Shown here in pieces: positions 1 through 7,748 of a stretch of 14,374 nucleotides of DNA. Source of the stretch: Planctomycetaceae bacterium. GTDB lineage: Bacteria; Planctomycetota; UBA1135; GCA-002686595. The notes beneath the pieces are model-generated. The model saw only the letters and a list, made by a program, of their open reading frames with translations. It made no database searches and had not been told where the DNA came from. Each line of letters opens with the position of its first letter. Position 1 is the first letter of the stretch. Location: contig JABWBL010000030.1 in assembly GCA_013360535.1 (NCBI GenBank), forward strand, positions 1 through 14,374. Direction: 5' to 3'. Both the position numbers and the translations under genes were made by a program.

Positions 1-290
1 GGCGCGTGCTCGCGCAGGATGCGTGCCAGCGCCTCGCGCGAGTCCGGCGTCACCGTCACGCGGCCGTCGGGCAGCTGCAGGTTGCGGCGCACGCTCAGGC
101 CCAGCCGCGCATCGGCCGCCGCGGACTCCGCGTCGCGCTCTTCCTTCGTGCCGCGCGAGCCCATCTCGCCGCGCGTCGCGTCCACGATGCCGACCCTCAG
201 GCCGGCGTCGACCATCCGCAGCATCGTCCCGCCGACGCAGATCTCCGCGTCGTCGGGGTGTGCGGCGATCACGAGCACATCGAGCTTCAT
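1..290 (-). CDS. bshB1: BshB1-type N-acetylglucosaminyl-malate deacetylase (partial, C-terminus outside window)
   Basis: About 96 N-terminal residues of a PIG-L/LmbE-family zinc deacetylase are visible; the rest lies beyond the left edge. The start MKLDVLVIAAHPDDAE carries the family zinc motif AHPDD at residues 10-14. It is followed by CVGGTMLRMVDAG, RGEMGSRGT and NLQLPDGR, the pattern typical of BshB1. In known pathways this cytoplasmic enzyme removes the acetyl group from GlcNAc-malate to give GlcN-malate, the second step of bacillithiol synthesis. The ATG (288-290) overlaps the bshC stop by 4 bp (ATGA), so the two are probably translationally coupled. The neighbouring bshC makes BshB1 far more likely than the related mycothiol or GPI deacetylases. 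Completeness cannot be judged here. Confidence 0.9.
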   Translation of the reverse strand, partial: MKLDVLVIAAHPDDAEICVGGTMLRMVDAGLRVGIVDATRGEMGSRGTKEERDAESAAADARLGLSVRRNLQLPDGRVTVTPDSREALARILREHA

Positions 291-1909
291 CCCTGGGTCT
301 CCTGCGGTGCGTCGCCAAAGCGCGCGATCATGTGGCCGTGCGCGATCGGCGTCATCGGCTCGAGCAGCTGCGAGATCCAGTCGGTGCCGTGGCGCGCGAG
401 GAACGGCAACGGACCGAGCACGCGCTCCTGCAGCTCCCCACGCGGAGTGAGCGAGTTCGTCACGCGCCGCACGAGCCTGCGCCCGCGACCCGAGCGGTTG
501 GCGTGCACTCGCTCCGCGCGCTCGCAGATCTTCTCGACGAGCGAACGGATCTGGTCGCCCGTGCGCGGCAAGTTGGCCGCGAGGCCCTTGTCGATCTCTC
601 CGAGCGCGCCCTTGCGCGAGGAAAGCTCGCGGTCCGCACGTCGCGCGATCTCGCGCAGCTCCTCGATCACCGGCGGCGGCGGCTCTTCGGGCGCATCCGC
701 GAGACCTTGGCCGCGCGTCGTGATCGCGTGCGCGAGCGGGAGCCCGAGCTGGCCGGCCGCATCGGCGGTCTCGGGTTCGACCAACGTGCACGACCAGCGC
801 GGAACGGCGGCCGTGCGCGGCAAGTCGAGCGCAGCGCGCAAGGGTCCGAGTTGCGCGAGGTAGTTGAGCTCGCCCCAGCCGCCGACGTAGGCGACCACGG
901 GCAGCACGGTGTCCTGCACCAACGGGCGCAGCAACGCACCGGGTGACCACTCGAGCGGTCGTTGCACGATCTCGGCCGCGAGCTCCTCGGGCGTGCGCGA
1001 ACCCTCTTCGTCGTCGTAGCGGAAGCCGTCGCCGCCCAGTCGCAGCGCGTTCCGTCCACGCTCGTCGACGCGGTACACCAAGGCCGCTGTCGCTGACTCG
1101 ATCGCGGGTTTCGCGCCGATTTCCGCGAGCGCGCGCTCTCCGGCGGCGAGCTCGCGCGCGAGTGGCGCCGTGACGATGCGTGCCAGCGCGCGCGACATCG
1201 GCTCGCGGATCCAGTCGGGCTCGAGCACCACGAGGCCGAGCGGTCCGAGCAGCTCGCTCAGCACGCGCGTGAACGCGGTGGCGAACGTCTCGCCGTCGCG
1301 CGGGAGGAACAGCTCGATCGCGGCCTCACCGTGCGGCTCGCGGCCGAACAGCTGTCGCAGCGACTCGCGCACGGCTCCCATGCGTTGCTTGTCCTCGCGC
1401 AACACGATGCGCGAGACGGGCTGGCGACCCGACGAGAGTCCGGCGAGTCCGAGACGTTGCAGGTCGAGGTTCTCGTTCAGCACCCAAGCGTGGTGGACTT
1501 CCGCGACGTCGTGATCGTCCGCGTGGTTCCAGAACAGCGGCACGACCGGGCGCTCCCACGCGACCGACAGCGAGCGCGCGAGCCGAATCGCGTGCAGCGC
1601 CTTGTAGAGCGAATACAGGGGCCCACCGAGCAGGCCCGGTTGTTGACCCGTGACGACACAGCAGGTGTCGGGCAACGCGAGCTGGCGCACGCTGTCGAGC
1701 ACGGCCACGTGCGGCTGCGTCGGCGCGAGGCCGCGTTCGAGCGCGGTCGCGAGCTCGACACGCTCTTCCGGCAGCCAGCGATCTTCGCGCGGCTCGATCT
1801 CGTCGAGGCTCGCGGGAACGCGGAAGCCCGGCACTCGATGCGCGAAGCTCGCGAAGGGCGGCAGGCCGAGCTCGCCCGCGGCGAGGAATTCGGTCGAGAT
1901 CGGCGTCAT
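287..1909 (-). CDS. bshC: BshC, bacillithiol biosynthesis cysteine-adding enzyme
   Basis: The 540-residue product matches the usual BshC length of about 540. It has the family signatures VVTGQQPG (85-92), GGPLYSLYKALHAIRLA just after it, and LFWNHADDHDVAEVHHAW (125-142), which corresponds to the FW..EDHD...H segment of BshC; here the first acidic residue is Asp instead of Glu. The C-terminal half is rich in charged helix, consistent with the coiled-coil part of BshC. The enzyme is thought to join cysteine to GlcN-malate to form bacillithiol, a low-molecular-weight thiol redox buffer. I chose the ATG at 1907-1909 because it lies 2 nt after the pyrF stop; the open frame upstream of it is only the antiframe of pyrF. 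No strong Shine-Dalgarno precedes it, so coupling to pyrF is likely. It overlaps bshB1 by 4 bp. Confidence 0.93.
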   Translation of the reverse strand: MTPISTEFLAAGELGLPPFASFAHRVPGFRVPASLDEIEPREDRWLPEERVELATALERGLAPTQPHVAVLDSVRQLALPDTCCVVTGQQPGLLGGPLYSLYKALHAIRLARSLSVAWERPVVPLFWNHADDHDVAEVHHAWVLNENLDLQRLGLAGLSSGRQPVSRIVLREDKQRMGAVRESLRQLFGREPHGEAAIELFLPRDGETFATAFTRVLSELLGPLGLVVLEPDWIREPMSRALARIVTAPLARELAAGERALAEIGAKPAIESATAALVYRVDERGRNALRLGGDGFRYDDEEGSRTPEELAAEIVQRPLEWSPGALLRPLVQDTVLPVVAYVGGWGELNYLAQLGPLRAALDLPRTAAVPRWSCTLVEPETADAAGQLGLPLAHAITTRGQGLADAPEEPPPPVIEELREIARRADRELSSRKGALGEIDKGLAANLPRTGDQIRSLVEKICERAERVHANRSGRGRRLVRRVTNSLTPRGELQERVLGPLPFLARHGTDWISQLLEPMTPIAHGHMIARFGDAPQETQG

Positions 1910-1911
1910 GT

Positions 1912-2832
1912 TCAACAGGTGGCGGAGAGCGCGCTCGAGAGTTCGTCGATCATGTGCGTCAGCGCGTCGCGCGTCGCGTCCTTCCACGGCTTGCCTTGGT
2001 GGGCCTTCTCGCGCCACGCGAACGTGATGCCGCGCGAGGAGTTGACGAGGGCGCCACAAGGAGCGCCCGCGCTCGTGCGGCCAAAGGCGCCGACGACGTC
2101 GCGCGCGCTCGCGCCCTGTGCGCCGTAACCCGGCAACAGCAGTGGCGTGCGCGGCATGCGTGCGCGGAAGTCGCGCAGTTCGTGACCGTGCGTCGCGCCG
2201 ACGACGGCTCCGACGCTCGACCAGCCGCTCGCGCCGACGAGCCGACTCCCCCACTGCGTCACCTTGTCCGCGACGAGGTGCGAGAGCTCGGGCAGGCCGT
2301 GCCTCTGGAAGTCGGCGCTGCCCTTGTTCGACGTGCGGACGAGGATGTAGAGGCCCGTGCCCGTGCGCGCGCAGGTGTCGAGGAATGGCTCGATCGAGTC
2401 GCTGCCGAGGAACGGGTTGAGCGTGACCGCATCGCACAGCGAGTCGCGATCGGACTCGGACGTGCCTTCGAGGAAGGCCGTCGCGTAGGCCGCTGCCGTG
2501 GTCGAGATGTCGCCGCGCTTGACGTCGCCAATCACGAGCAGTCCAGCTTGTCGCGCCGTGCGAACGACCTGTTCCCAGGCGTGCGCTCCGTCGGCGCCGA
2601 GCACCTCGAAGAAGGCGGACTGCGGCTTCACCGCGGGCACGCGGCCGGCGGCGAGCTCGACCACTTCACGGCAGAAGCGCGCCAGCAGTCGGGCGCGCTC
2701 GGCTCGCGGCAGCGTCACGTCGCGCGCCGCCGCGTACTCTGGCGGCAGCAGGTCCAGGTGCGGGTCGAGGCCGACGAGGCAGGGGTTGCCGCAACGTTCG
2801 ATGGCGGCTTGCAGACGGTCGGCGAAGTTCAC
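1912..2832 (-). CDS. pyrF: Orotidine 5'-phosphate decarboxylase, type 2
   Basis: The 306-residue product is a complete OMP decarboxylase of the longer (type 2) subfamily. It converts OMP to UMP in the last step of de novo pyrimidine synthesis. Visible signatures are GLDP (21-24), the lysine in AVKPQ (K69), the catalytic Asp-Lys-Asp set in DVKRGD (D103, K105, D108), VTLNPFLG (136-143), RTSN (166-169), VVGAT (210-214), the phosphate-loop segment LLLPGYGAQG (231-240), and NSSRGI (264-269). All catalytic residues are intact. The ATG start gives the normal N-terminus (MNFADRLQAAI). It is the first gene of the apparent pyrF-bshC-bshB1 run. The 94-bp gap upstream may hold its own promoter, but I see no convincing -35/-10 pair. 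Only 2 nt separate it from bshC. Confidence 0.96.
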   Translation of the reverse strand: MNFADRLQAAIERCGNPCLVGLDPHLDLLPPEYAAARDVTLPRAERARLLARFCREVVELAAGRVPAVKPQSAFFEVLGADGAHAWEQVVRTARQAGLLVIGDVKRGDISTTAAAYATAFLEGTSESDRDSLCDAVTLNPFLGSDSIEPFLDTCARTGTGLYILVRTSNKGSADFQRHGLPELSHLVADKVTQWGSRLVGASGWSSVGAVVGATHGHELRDFRARMPRTPLLLPGYGAQGASARDVVGAFGRTSAGAPCGALVNSSRGITFAWREKAHQGKPWKDATRDALTHMIDELSSALSATC

Positions 2833-2883
2833 GGGGGCTCCTGAGCTCGGAAGCGTCGGGTCGGTGATTTGAGCGCGGATCCT

Positions 2884-2931
2884 AGCCCGCGCTTTCGGGC
2901 TTCGAGGCTTGCTGTCGGAAAGACCGTCAGC
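2884..2931 (-). terminator. Tandem hairpins at the 3' end of hemW (possible weak terminator or attenuator)
   Basis: Two inverted repeats lie back to back. The first pairs GCTGTCGG (2911-2918) with CCGTCAGC (2924-2931) around a 5-nt loop, with one internal mismatch, and overlaps the hemW stop codon. The second pairs AGCCCG (2884-2889) with CGGGCT (2896-2901) around a 6-nt loop. No T-tract follows on the minus strand, so this is not a classical rho-independent terminator. It may reduce read-through into pyrF or protect the mRNA end. Confidence 0.3.
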
Positions 2932-4168
2932 CGCCCTCGGTCAGCGCGCCCGTCGTGCCCATCGGCGCGTCGCGCAGCCGCAGGAACTCGCGCGCGACGG
3001 CATCGGCCACCGGCCACCCCTTTTGGCTGAGCCGCCACCGCTCCCCGTTGGCCTCGAGCCACCCCTGATCCGCCAGCGACCGGACGATCGGCGCGGAAGG
3101 ATTCTCGCCGTATGTCTTTGGGTTCAGTCCTGCCCGGCTCCACGCCTCAACAGGGGACAGGCCTTCGGTCAAGCGCAGACCGAGCCACCAGGTCTCTCCC
3201 AGCCGCGCCCCGTCGCTTGGGGACTCAGACCAGTCCAGAGCGTCGCCCCGCTCCAGGATGCGGCGCCGGTACTCGCCCAGGTTGCGCACGTTGCCGGCGC
3301 GGCGGAGTCCCTGCTTGCCGACCGCCGAGGGGCCGATGCCGACGTACTCTCCATTGTGCCAGTAATTGACGTTGTGGCGACAATGGCGACCATCAAGACT
3401 GAAATTGGAGATCTCATAGGGTCTGCGGCCACTGCTCGAGAGGCGCTCGCGCGTCGCCCAGAAGAACTCCAATTCGACCTCGTCGGGGTGCGGCGCGAGC
3501 CGCCCTTGGTCTAGCCATCGCTTGAAGAGCGTCTCTTCCTCGAAGGTCAGGTTGTAGGCCGAAACGTGGTCGGGACCGAGTCCGAGCACCGTGTCGAGGT
3601 CCCGCAACCAGTCCTCGAGGCGTTGGCCCGGCACGGCGTAGATCAGGTCGACGTTCAGGTCCCGCACCCCGGCGGCGCGGGCGGCTTCGAAGGCGGCGAA
3701 GCTCTGCTGCACGTCGTGCACGCGGCCAAACAGGGCCAGCGTCTCCGGCCGCAGGCTCTGGAAGCCGATCGAGAGGCGCCGGACTCCGAGATCGAGCAGG
3801 CAGGCGGCCTTGTCGCGGTCCAGGCTCTCGGGGTTGCACTCCGCGGTGACCTCGAGCGCGCTCGACCGGAAGTCGGTGACGCGGTCGAGCTCATCCAGCA
3901 GGCGCTTCAGCCAGCGGGGCTCCAGCAGGCTCGGGGTTCCCCCACCGAGGAAGACGGTCCGCGGTCGGCGCGGTGCGCGCAGCTGGATCTCGCGGACGAT
4001 AGCCTCGAGCGTGCCATCGACGTCCTGCCCTTCGGCCGGGACCGAGTAGAAGTCGCAGTAGTGGCACTTCGCCGCACAAAACGGCAAGTGCAGGTAGATC
4101 GGTGTCCCTTCGCGCGGCTCGAGCCCAGTCCTGTCGATCGTCTCGTCCGCGCGTTGGGTCACCGTCAT
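2927..4168 (-). CDS. hemW: HemW-like radical SAM protein (heme chaperone, coproporphyrinogen oxidase-like family)
   Basis: The 413-residue product is a radical SAM protein of the HemN/HemW family. The cluster motif is CAAKCHYC (C31, C35, C38), the CxxxCxxC pattern with the HemW-type spacing. GGGTPS (75-80), AECNPESL (109-116), RLSIGFQSL (131-139), and the C-terminal HemW block CRHNVNYWHNGEYVGIGPSA (263-282) are all present. It lacks the longer N-terminal extension of true HemN, so I favour the heme-chaperone branch over coproporphyrinogen III dehydrogenase. HemW proteins are reported to bind heme and deliver it to respiratory proteins; that is family knowledge, not visible here. The ATG at 4166-4168 overlaps the stop of the upstream sigma-factor gene (ATGA), which fixes the start well and implies co-transcription. 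Hairpins follow its stop. Confidence 0.9.
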   Translation of the reverse strand: MTVTQRADETIDRTGLEPREGTPIYLHLPFCAAKCHYCDFYSVPAEGQDVDGTLEAIVREIQLRAPRRPRTVFLGGGTPSLLEPRWLKRLLDELDRVTDFRSSALEVTAECNPESLDRDKAACLLDLGVRRLSIGFQSLRPETLALFGRVHDVQQSFAAFEAARAAGVRDLNVDLIYAVPGQRLEDWLRDLDTVLGLGPDHVSAYNLTFEEETLFKRWLDQGRLAPHPDEVELEFFWATRERLSSSGRRPYEISNFSLDGRHCRHNVNYWHNGEYVGIGPSAVGKQGLRRAGNVRNLGEYRRRILERGDALDWSESPSDGARLGETWWLGLRLTEGLSPVEAWSRAGLNPKTYGENPSAPIVRSLADQGWLEANGERWRLSQKGWPVADAVAREFLRLRDAPMGTTGALTEGG

Positions 4169-5064
4169 TCACCGCCCATCACAGTGTAGAGCTTCTTGAG
4201 CGCATCCCGCTCGATCTGTCGCACCCGTTCGCGGGTCAGGCCCACAACCTTGCCGATTTCCTTCAGGGTCAGCGGCGTCCCGCCCTCCGACCCGAGGCCG
4301 TAGCGCAGGCGCAGGATCGTCGCTTCGCGCTCGTCGATGAGGTTCAGGAGATCATCGAGCCGCCGCAGCAGGTCCTCGTCGAGCAGCTGCTCGTCCGGAG
4401 TCTTGGTGTCGGCATCCTCCACCGTATCTTGGTTCGCCGTGAGTCGATCCAGCGATACCTGGGAGCCGGCGGCCGAGGACTGGATCGTGCGCTTGAGCAG
4501 CGGCCAGCTTTCCTCGGGGATCCCCAGTTCCAAGGCGACCTCCTCAACCGTGGGCTGACGCCCGAGGGCGAAGTTCAGCTCGTGGCTGACGGAACGCCAC
4601 TTCGAGATCATCTCCGCCATGTAGCTGGGAACGCGAACCGACTTGACGGTGTTCACCAACGCGCGACGGATCGACTGCTTGATCCACCACGTGGCGTAGG
4701 TGGAAAAGCGGCACCCGGCGTCCGGGTCGAACTTCTCCACCGCCTTCAGCAAGCCGATGTTGCCCTCGGCGATCAGGTCCTGGAGCGAGAGGCCCCGCTC
4801 GGAGTACATCTTGGCGATGGAAACGACCAAGCGCAGGTTCGCGCGGGTCATGTGCTCACGGGCCTGCGGATCCCCGCGTCGGATTCGACGAGCCAGCTCG
4901 CGCTCCTGCTCGGCCGTCAGCAGAGGCGTTTCGTTGATCTCGAGGAGATAGGTCTCCAGGCAGCGTTCAGAGGAAATGGCGGACTCCTGGGCCAAGGCCC
5001 TGTGGGGGCGGGTGCGACTCGAGCGGGATCGACCCCTTAGCTGGTAGGTCTTGAGCCGTCGCAC
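4165..5064 (-). CDS. Sigma-70 family RNA polymerase sigma factor (RpoD/RpoS-like, short N-terminus)
   Basis: A sigma-70 factor with regions 1.2 to 4.2 and no large region 1.1. Counting from a GTG at 5064 (299 residues), region 1.2 is LETYLLEINETPLLT (36-50). Region 2 spans about 71-140, with ANLRLVVSIAKMY, GLSLQDLIAEGNIGLLKAVEKFD and RFSTYATWWIKQSIRRALVN. Region 3 is about 148-205, and region 4.2 is LTLKEIGKVVGLTRERVRQIERDALKKL (266-292). The -10 and -35 recognition helices look intact. It resembles the primary-like group 2 sigmas common in Planctomycetota. The start is uncertain: there is no in-frame ATG near the N-terminus, so GTG at 5064 or TTG at 4995 (276 residues) are the options, neither with a clear Shine-Dalgarno. 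The much longer open frame upstream is antiframe of the divergent HPr gene. It overlaps hemW by 4 bp. Confidence 0.88.
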   Translation of the reverse strand: MRRLKTYQLRGRSRSSRTRPHRALAQESAISSERCLETYLLEINETPLLTAEQERELARRIRRGDPQAREHMTRANLRLVVSIAKMYSERGLSLQDLIAEGNIGLLKAVEKFDPDAGCRFSTYATWWIKQSIRRALVNTVKSVRVPSYMAEMISKWRSVSHELNFALGRQPTVEEVALELGIPEESWPLLKRTIQSSAAGSQVSLDRLTANQDTVEDADTKTPDEQLLDEDLLRRLDDLLNLIDEREATILRLRYGLGSEGGTPLTLKEIGKVVGLTRERVRQIERDALKKLYTVMGGE

Positions 5065-5136
5065 CGGGGATGACGAACGCCCCAGCAGACGTTTCCATGG
5101 GCCCTTGCGCTCTGTTACCCTTCGCGACGAGACGCC

Positions 5137-6456
5137 ATGAGCGCCGATCGCCCGCTGGAAGAGGTCATTGTGGAGCCGGCCTTTGCCGTGCTCCTTCAGG
5201 AACATGCCTCGGGCTTCGCCCAAGCCTTCAACGCGCTCGAGGGCCGAGGGGTCGAGCCGTGGTCGAAGAAGGACTTCTACGTCCTCTCGAGCGAGGCTGC
5301 TGCCCTCGAGTCCTACCTCGATGACCACGGGGCGAAGTTCAACCGGACCTTCAGCCTGTTCCGGGAGCTTGTCGCCAGCATCCGCTGGCTCGCCGTGGCC
5401 GGCTTCAGCGTGTCCCACATGGAAGCGCGACTGGAGAGCTATGGCCTGCGCAGCTCCCTGAGCCCGGCCGAGTACGCCGAGGTCCATGAGTCGATGTCGT
5501 CCAGCCAGCAGTTCCTCGCAGAGGCCATCTCTGCGCTCTGCCGTCAGGCGCGGGAGGAGTGTGGGCGGCTCTCGGTGCGCTGGGACGAAGGCCGCTCCCT
5601 GGGACGCCAAGGCGACGCGAGCCTGGTCCAGCGCCGGCTTCCACGCAACCTCGGGCAGGAGGAGCTCACCGACGACACGCAGCGCATCGCGGAGATCGCC
5701 TCCAAGTACATTGCCGCGTGCGACATGCTCGACGGCCTCGGGCTCGACCGAATCCGGGAGCCGGAAGTGCGTCGGCGCAAGCTCGCCGTCGTTTGCAAGG
5801 AGGAGCAGGCCCGCGTCTATGAGGCAACGGTCCACAACCTCCAGTCCACCTACGACACCTACATCAAGCAGACCGTGGTCGAGGGTCGCGACGAGCGGCT
5901 CCCCCGGCTTCGAGGGCACATGTCCGCGGCCCTGCACCTCCTCGAGGCGACGACCGTGCTCTCGCACTTCGTCGAGCGCCACGAGCTGGAGGTGCGAGGC
6001 GAGGCCCCCGAGCGCGTGATCGCTCGCCACGTGGAACGGGCGCGGGTGCAGGACGTGATCCTGAACCACCTCCTCCACTGGGCCAACCTCCTGCTGCAGC
6101 GTGGACGGGGCACGGCCGAGGAGCTGCTTCCGAACTACATCGAGATGCGGGAGCTGCATGTCGAGCTGCCCAGCTCGTTGAAGCTCCACGCCCGCCCAGC
6201 GGCCCTCATCGTGAACATCGTGAGCCACCACGGAACTCCCGTGGAGATGGAAGTCGCCGGCCAGCGCTGCAACGCGGGCTCGATCCTTGAGCTGCTGATC
6301 AACGTCGGCTCGCACCCCGAGGCCCGCGACTTCCGCTTCCGGGGCGACGTCAACCCGCTGAGAGACATCGGCCTTCTCTTCGAGCACGGCCTGGGCGAGC
6401 ACGGCCTCGAGAACCTCCCCGCGCAGCTTCAGTACCTGAAGCCCAGCGGGCGCTGA
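5137..6456 (+). CDS. Large protein with unknown helical N-terminus and C-terminal HPr-like phosphocarrier domain
   Basis: The 439-residue product ends in an HPr-like domain (about residues 337-424, bases 6145-6408). The active-site segment is SLKLHARPAAL, with H351 aligning to His15 of HPr. The serine of AGSILELL (S382) lies exactly 31 residues later, the same spacing as His15 to Ser46 in Bacillus subtilis HPr. Both the PEP-dependent phosphorylation site and the HPr-kinase site therefore look retained. Residues 1-336 are mostly charged and amphipathic helix, with no signal peptide or membrane span, and match no family I recognise. PTS HPr is normally about 85-90 residues, so this is a fusion. 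No PTS enzyme I, EII or HPr kinase gene lies in the window. A role as a phosphorylation-controlled regulator rather than a sugar-transport carrier is an inference. It is divergent from the sigma-factor gene and starts at an ATG without a strong ribosome site. Confidence 0.82.
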   Translation: MSADRPLEEVIVEPAFAVLLQEHASGFAQAFNALEGRGVEPWSKKDFYVLSSEAAALESYLDDHGAKFNRTFSLFRELVASIRWLAVAGFSVSHMEARLESYGLRSSLSPAEYAEVHESMSSSQQFLAEAISALCRQAREECGRLSVRWDEGRSLGRQGDASLVQRRLPRNLGQEELTDDTQRIAEIASKYIAACDMLDGLGLDRIREPEVRRRKLAVVCKEEQARVYEATVHNLQSTYDTYIKQTVVEGRDERLPRLRGHMSAALHLLEATTVLSHFVERHELEVRGEAPERVIARHVERARVQDVILNHLLHWANLLLQRGRGTAEELLPNYIEMRELHVELPSSLKLHARPAALIVNIVSHHGTPVEMEVAGQRCNAGSILELLINVGSHPEARDFRFRGDVNPLRDIGLLFEHGLGEHGLENLPAQLQYLKPSGR

Positions 6457-6461
6457 CGCGG

Positions 6462-7196
6462 CTAGACGCCCAGGTAAAGGCGGTCGGCGAGCATCTGCGG
6501 CAGGCCAGCCGCCCGGATGCGATGGGCCTCCCGGTCGATGTCGTAGGCCAGCCGCTTGAGCTCCACCGACTCGGCCGCGCTGTCGTAGATCGCGAAACCC
6601 GTGCGCGGGTCCTCGTCCCTCGGTTGTCCGACGCTTCCGACGTTGACCAACGCCTTGGCGGCGTCGGCGAGGTCCACGGCGGTGTCCGGCGTGAACGAGG
6701 TCCGGCCCGGGTTGTCGTGGAGGCGAAGCAGGGTGACGGGCACGTGGCTGTGGCCGACGAAGCACACCGGCAGCGTCATGGCATCGAAGGAAGGGTCTGC
6801 ATCCTCGACGGTCATGATGTAGTCGAAGAGCTCCGGGCGATGGAGCGTGCCGTGGGCCACCGAACAATGCTCGAGGTGCTGCACATAGGGCAACTCGCCG
6901 AGCCATGCCTTGTCTTTGCGGCTCAAGGCCCCTCGCGTCCACCGGATCGCCTCTTTGGCGTGGTGGTTGAAGAACGCGGTGTCCAGCCTGTCCACCGCGG
7001 CCGCATCGTGGTTCCCCATCACGACGAAGGCGCCGAGCTCGCGGAGCTTCGCAATGCACTCGGAAGGCGCCGCTCCGTACCCTACGACATCTCCAACGCT
7101 GAGGATCCGGTCGACCCGCTCACGCTCAATGGCCGTCAGGACCGTTTCGAGCGCCGTGAGGTTGCCGTGGATGTCGCCCAGAACCGCGTACTTCAT
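6462..7196 (-). CDS. Calcineurin-like metallophosphoesterase (YfcE/MJ0936-type)
   Basis: The 244-residue product is a single-domain binuclear metallophosphoesterase. The metal-ligand motifs are in order: GDIHGN (D8, H10), GDVVGYG (D36), GNHD (N62, H63), VAHG (H115) and GHSHVP (H149, H151). NVGSVGQPRDEDP near residue 200 is also typical of the small YfcE-like branch. The family hydrolyses phosphodiesters or phosphomonoesters; the substrate cannot be told from sequence. It has no signal peptide and should be cytoplasmic. The ATG (7194-7196) overlaps the stop of the upstream membrane-protein gene as ATGA, so the two are probably co-translated. It converges on the HPr-fusion gene with 5 bp between stop codons, too little for a conventional terminator. 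Confidence 0.9.
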   Translation of the reverse strand: MKYAVLGDIHGNLTALETVLTAIERERVDRILSVGDVVGYGAAPSECIAKLRELGAFVVMGNHDAAAVDRLDTAFFNHHAKEAIRWTRGALSRKDKAWLGELPYVQHLEHCSVAHGTLHRPELFDYIMTVEDADPSFDAMTLPVCFVGHSHVPVTLLRLHDNPGRTSFTPDTAVDLADAAKALVNVGSVGQPRDEDPRTGFAIYDSAAESVELKRLAYDIDREAHRIRAAGLPQMLADRLYLGV

Positions 7197-7705
7197 GATC
7201 TCCGACCGCGCGCCAGGAGCAGCACGGCAAGGGGCACGTAGATCGCGGAGAGGACAATCACAGGGATCCCTTCGTCGACCGTGATCGAGGAAGCGCTGTA
7301 GACCCGGGGCACCTGCGGCAGCGCGGGCCCCAACCAGGTCAAAGCCGTCACGCTCCAGATCGCGACCGGGGAGTCGAGCTCCAGCGCGCGCATCGCCACG
7401 CTCAGGGCGCAGAAGGCGGCGGCCATCAGTCCGACCCCCCACTCTCCTCCAGCCAGCAATCCTGCGGCCGTCACGGACCCGAAGTGTGCGGTGGCCTGGG
7501 CCGCCTCCAGCGCCAAGTATCTCGCCCGGGGCTGGAAGTTCCGGTGCCAACGCGTTCGTCGACCCAACAGCTCCCATCCGAGCCAGGCCACCCCGCAGGC
7601 CGGGAGGGCGGCCGATGCACCACCAGTCCCAACCAAGGCGGCGGCCAAAAGGGACGCCGCCACGGTCCAGACCGGGCGCGCGAGGCTGTGTCGTTGTAAA
7701 GGCAT
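7193..7705 (-). CDS. Small integral membrane protein of unknown function
   Basis: The 170-residue product matches no family I recognise. It has about four hydrophobic stretches: residues 12-47 (one span, or two short ones), 75-107, 113-130 and 146-165. It ends in an Arg-rich tail (ARGRRS), suggesting a cytoplasmic C-terminus. A basic loop (GRRTRWHRNFQPRARY) sits near residues 48-63. The 4-bp ATGA overlap with the phosphoesterase gene downstream supports it as a real gene and suggests a shared role. It diverges from parB across a 192-bp intergenic region. The ATG at 7703-7705 is the first in frame; no clear Shine-Dalgarno is visible. Confidence 0.65.
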   Translation of the reverse strand: MPLQRHSLARPVWTVAASLLAAALVGTGGASAALPACGVAWLGWELLGRRTRWHRNFQPRARYLALEAAQATAHFGSVTAAGLLAGGEWGVGLMAAAFCALSVAMRALELDSPVAIWSVTALTWLGPALPQVPRVYSASSITVDEGIPVIVLSAIYVPLAVLLLARGRRS

Positions 7706-7748
7706 GCAAAATCCGCGGTCACCTGCGACCTTCGGAGGTCCCGGTAAG

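Noticed and set aside
6..946. Plus-strand open frames across the left edge
   Set aside because: They are arginine- and serine-rich translations without motifs, opposite well-supported bshB1 and bshC.
2927..4168. Possible classification as oxygen-independent coproporphyrinogen III oxidase HemN
   Set aside because: The protein lacks the long N-terminal region of true HemN and carries the HemW C-terminal HN..YW and GIGPSA block, so the HemW branch fits better.
6024..6039. Second parS-like site, CGCCACGTGGAAC, within the HPr-fusion gene
   Set aside because: Only about 11 of 16 positions match, one half is degraded, and it sits in a codon context encoding HVER. Plain CACGTG cores also occur elsewhere in coding sequence by chance.
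5065..7059. Very long minus-strand open frame continuing upstream of the sigma factor through the HPr-fusion gene
   Set aside because: It has no family signatures and is the antiframe of a plus-strand gene with clear HPr motifs; high GC keeps such frames open. The sigma factor starts within or just before 4995-5064.
7727..7740. Short hairpin GACCTTCGGAGGTC upstream of the membrane-protein gene
   Set aside because: The 5-bp stem is too small to distinguish from chance in GC-rich DNA, and it has no clear link to an operator or riboswitch.
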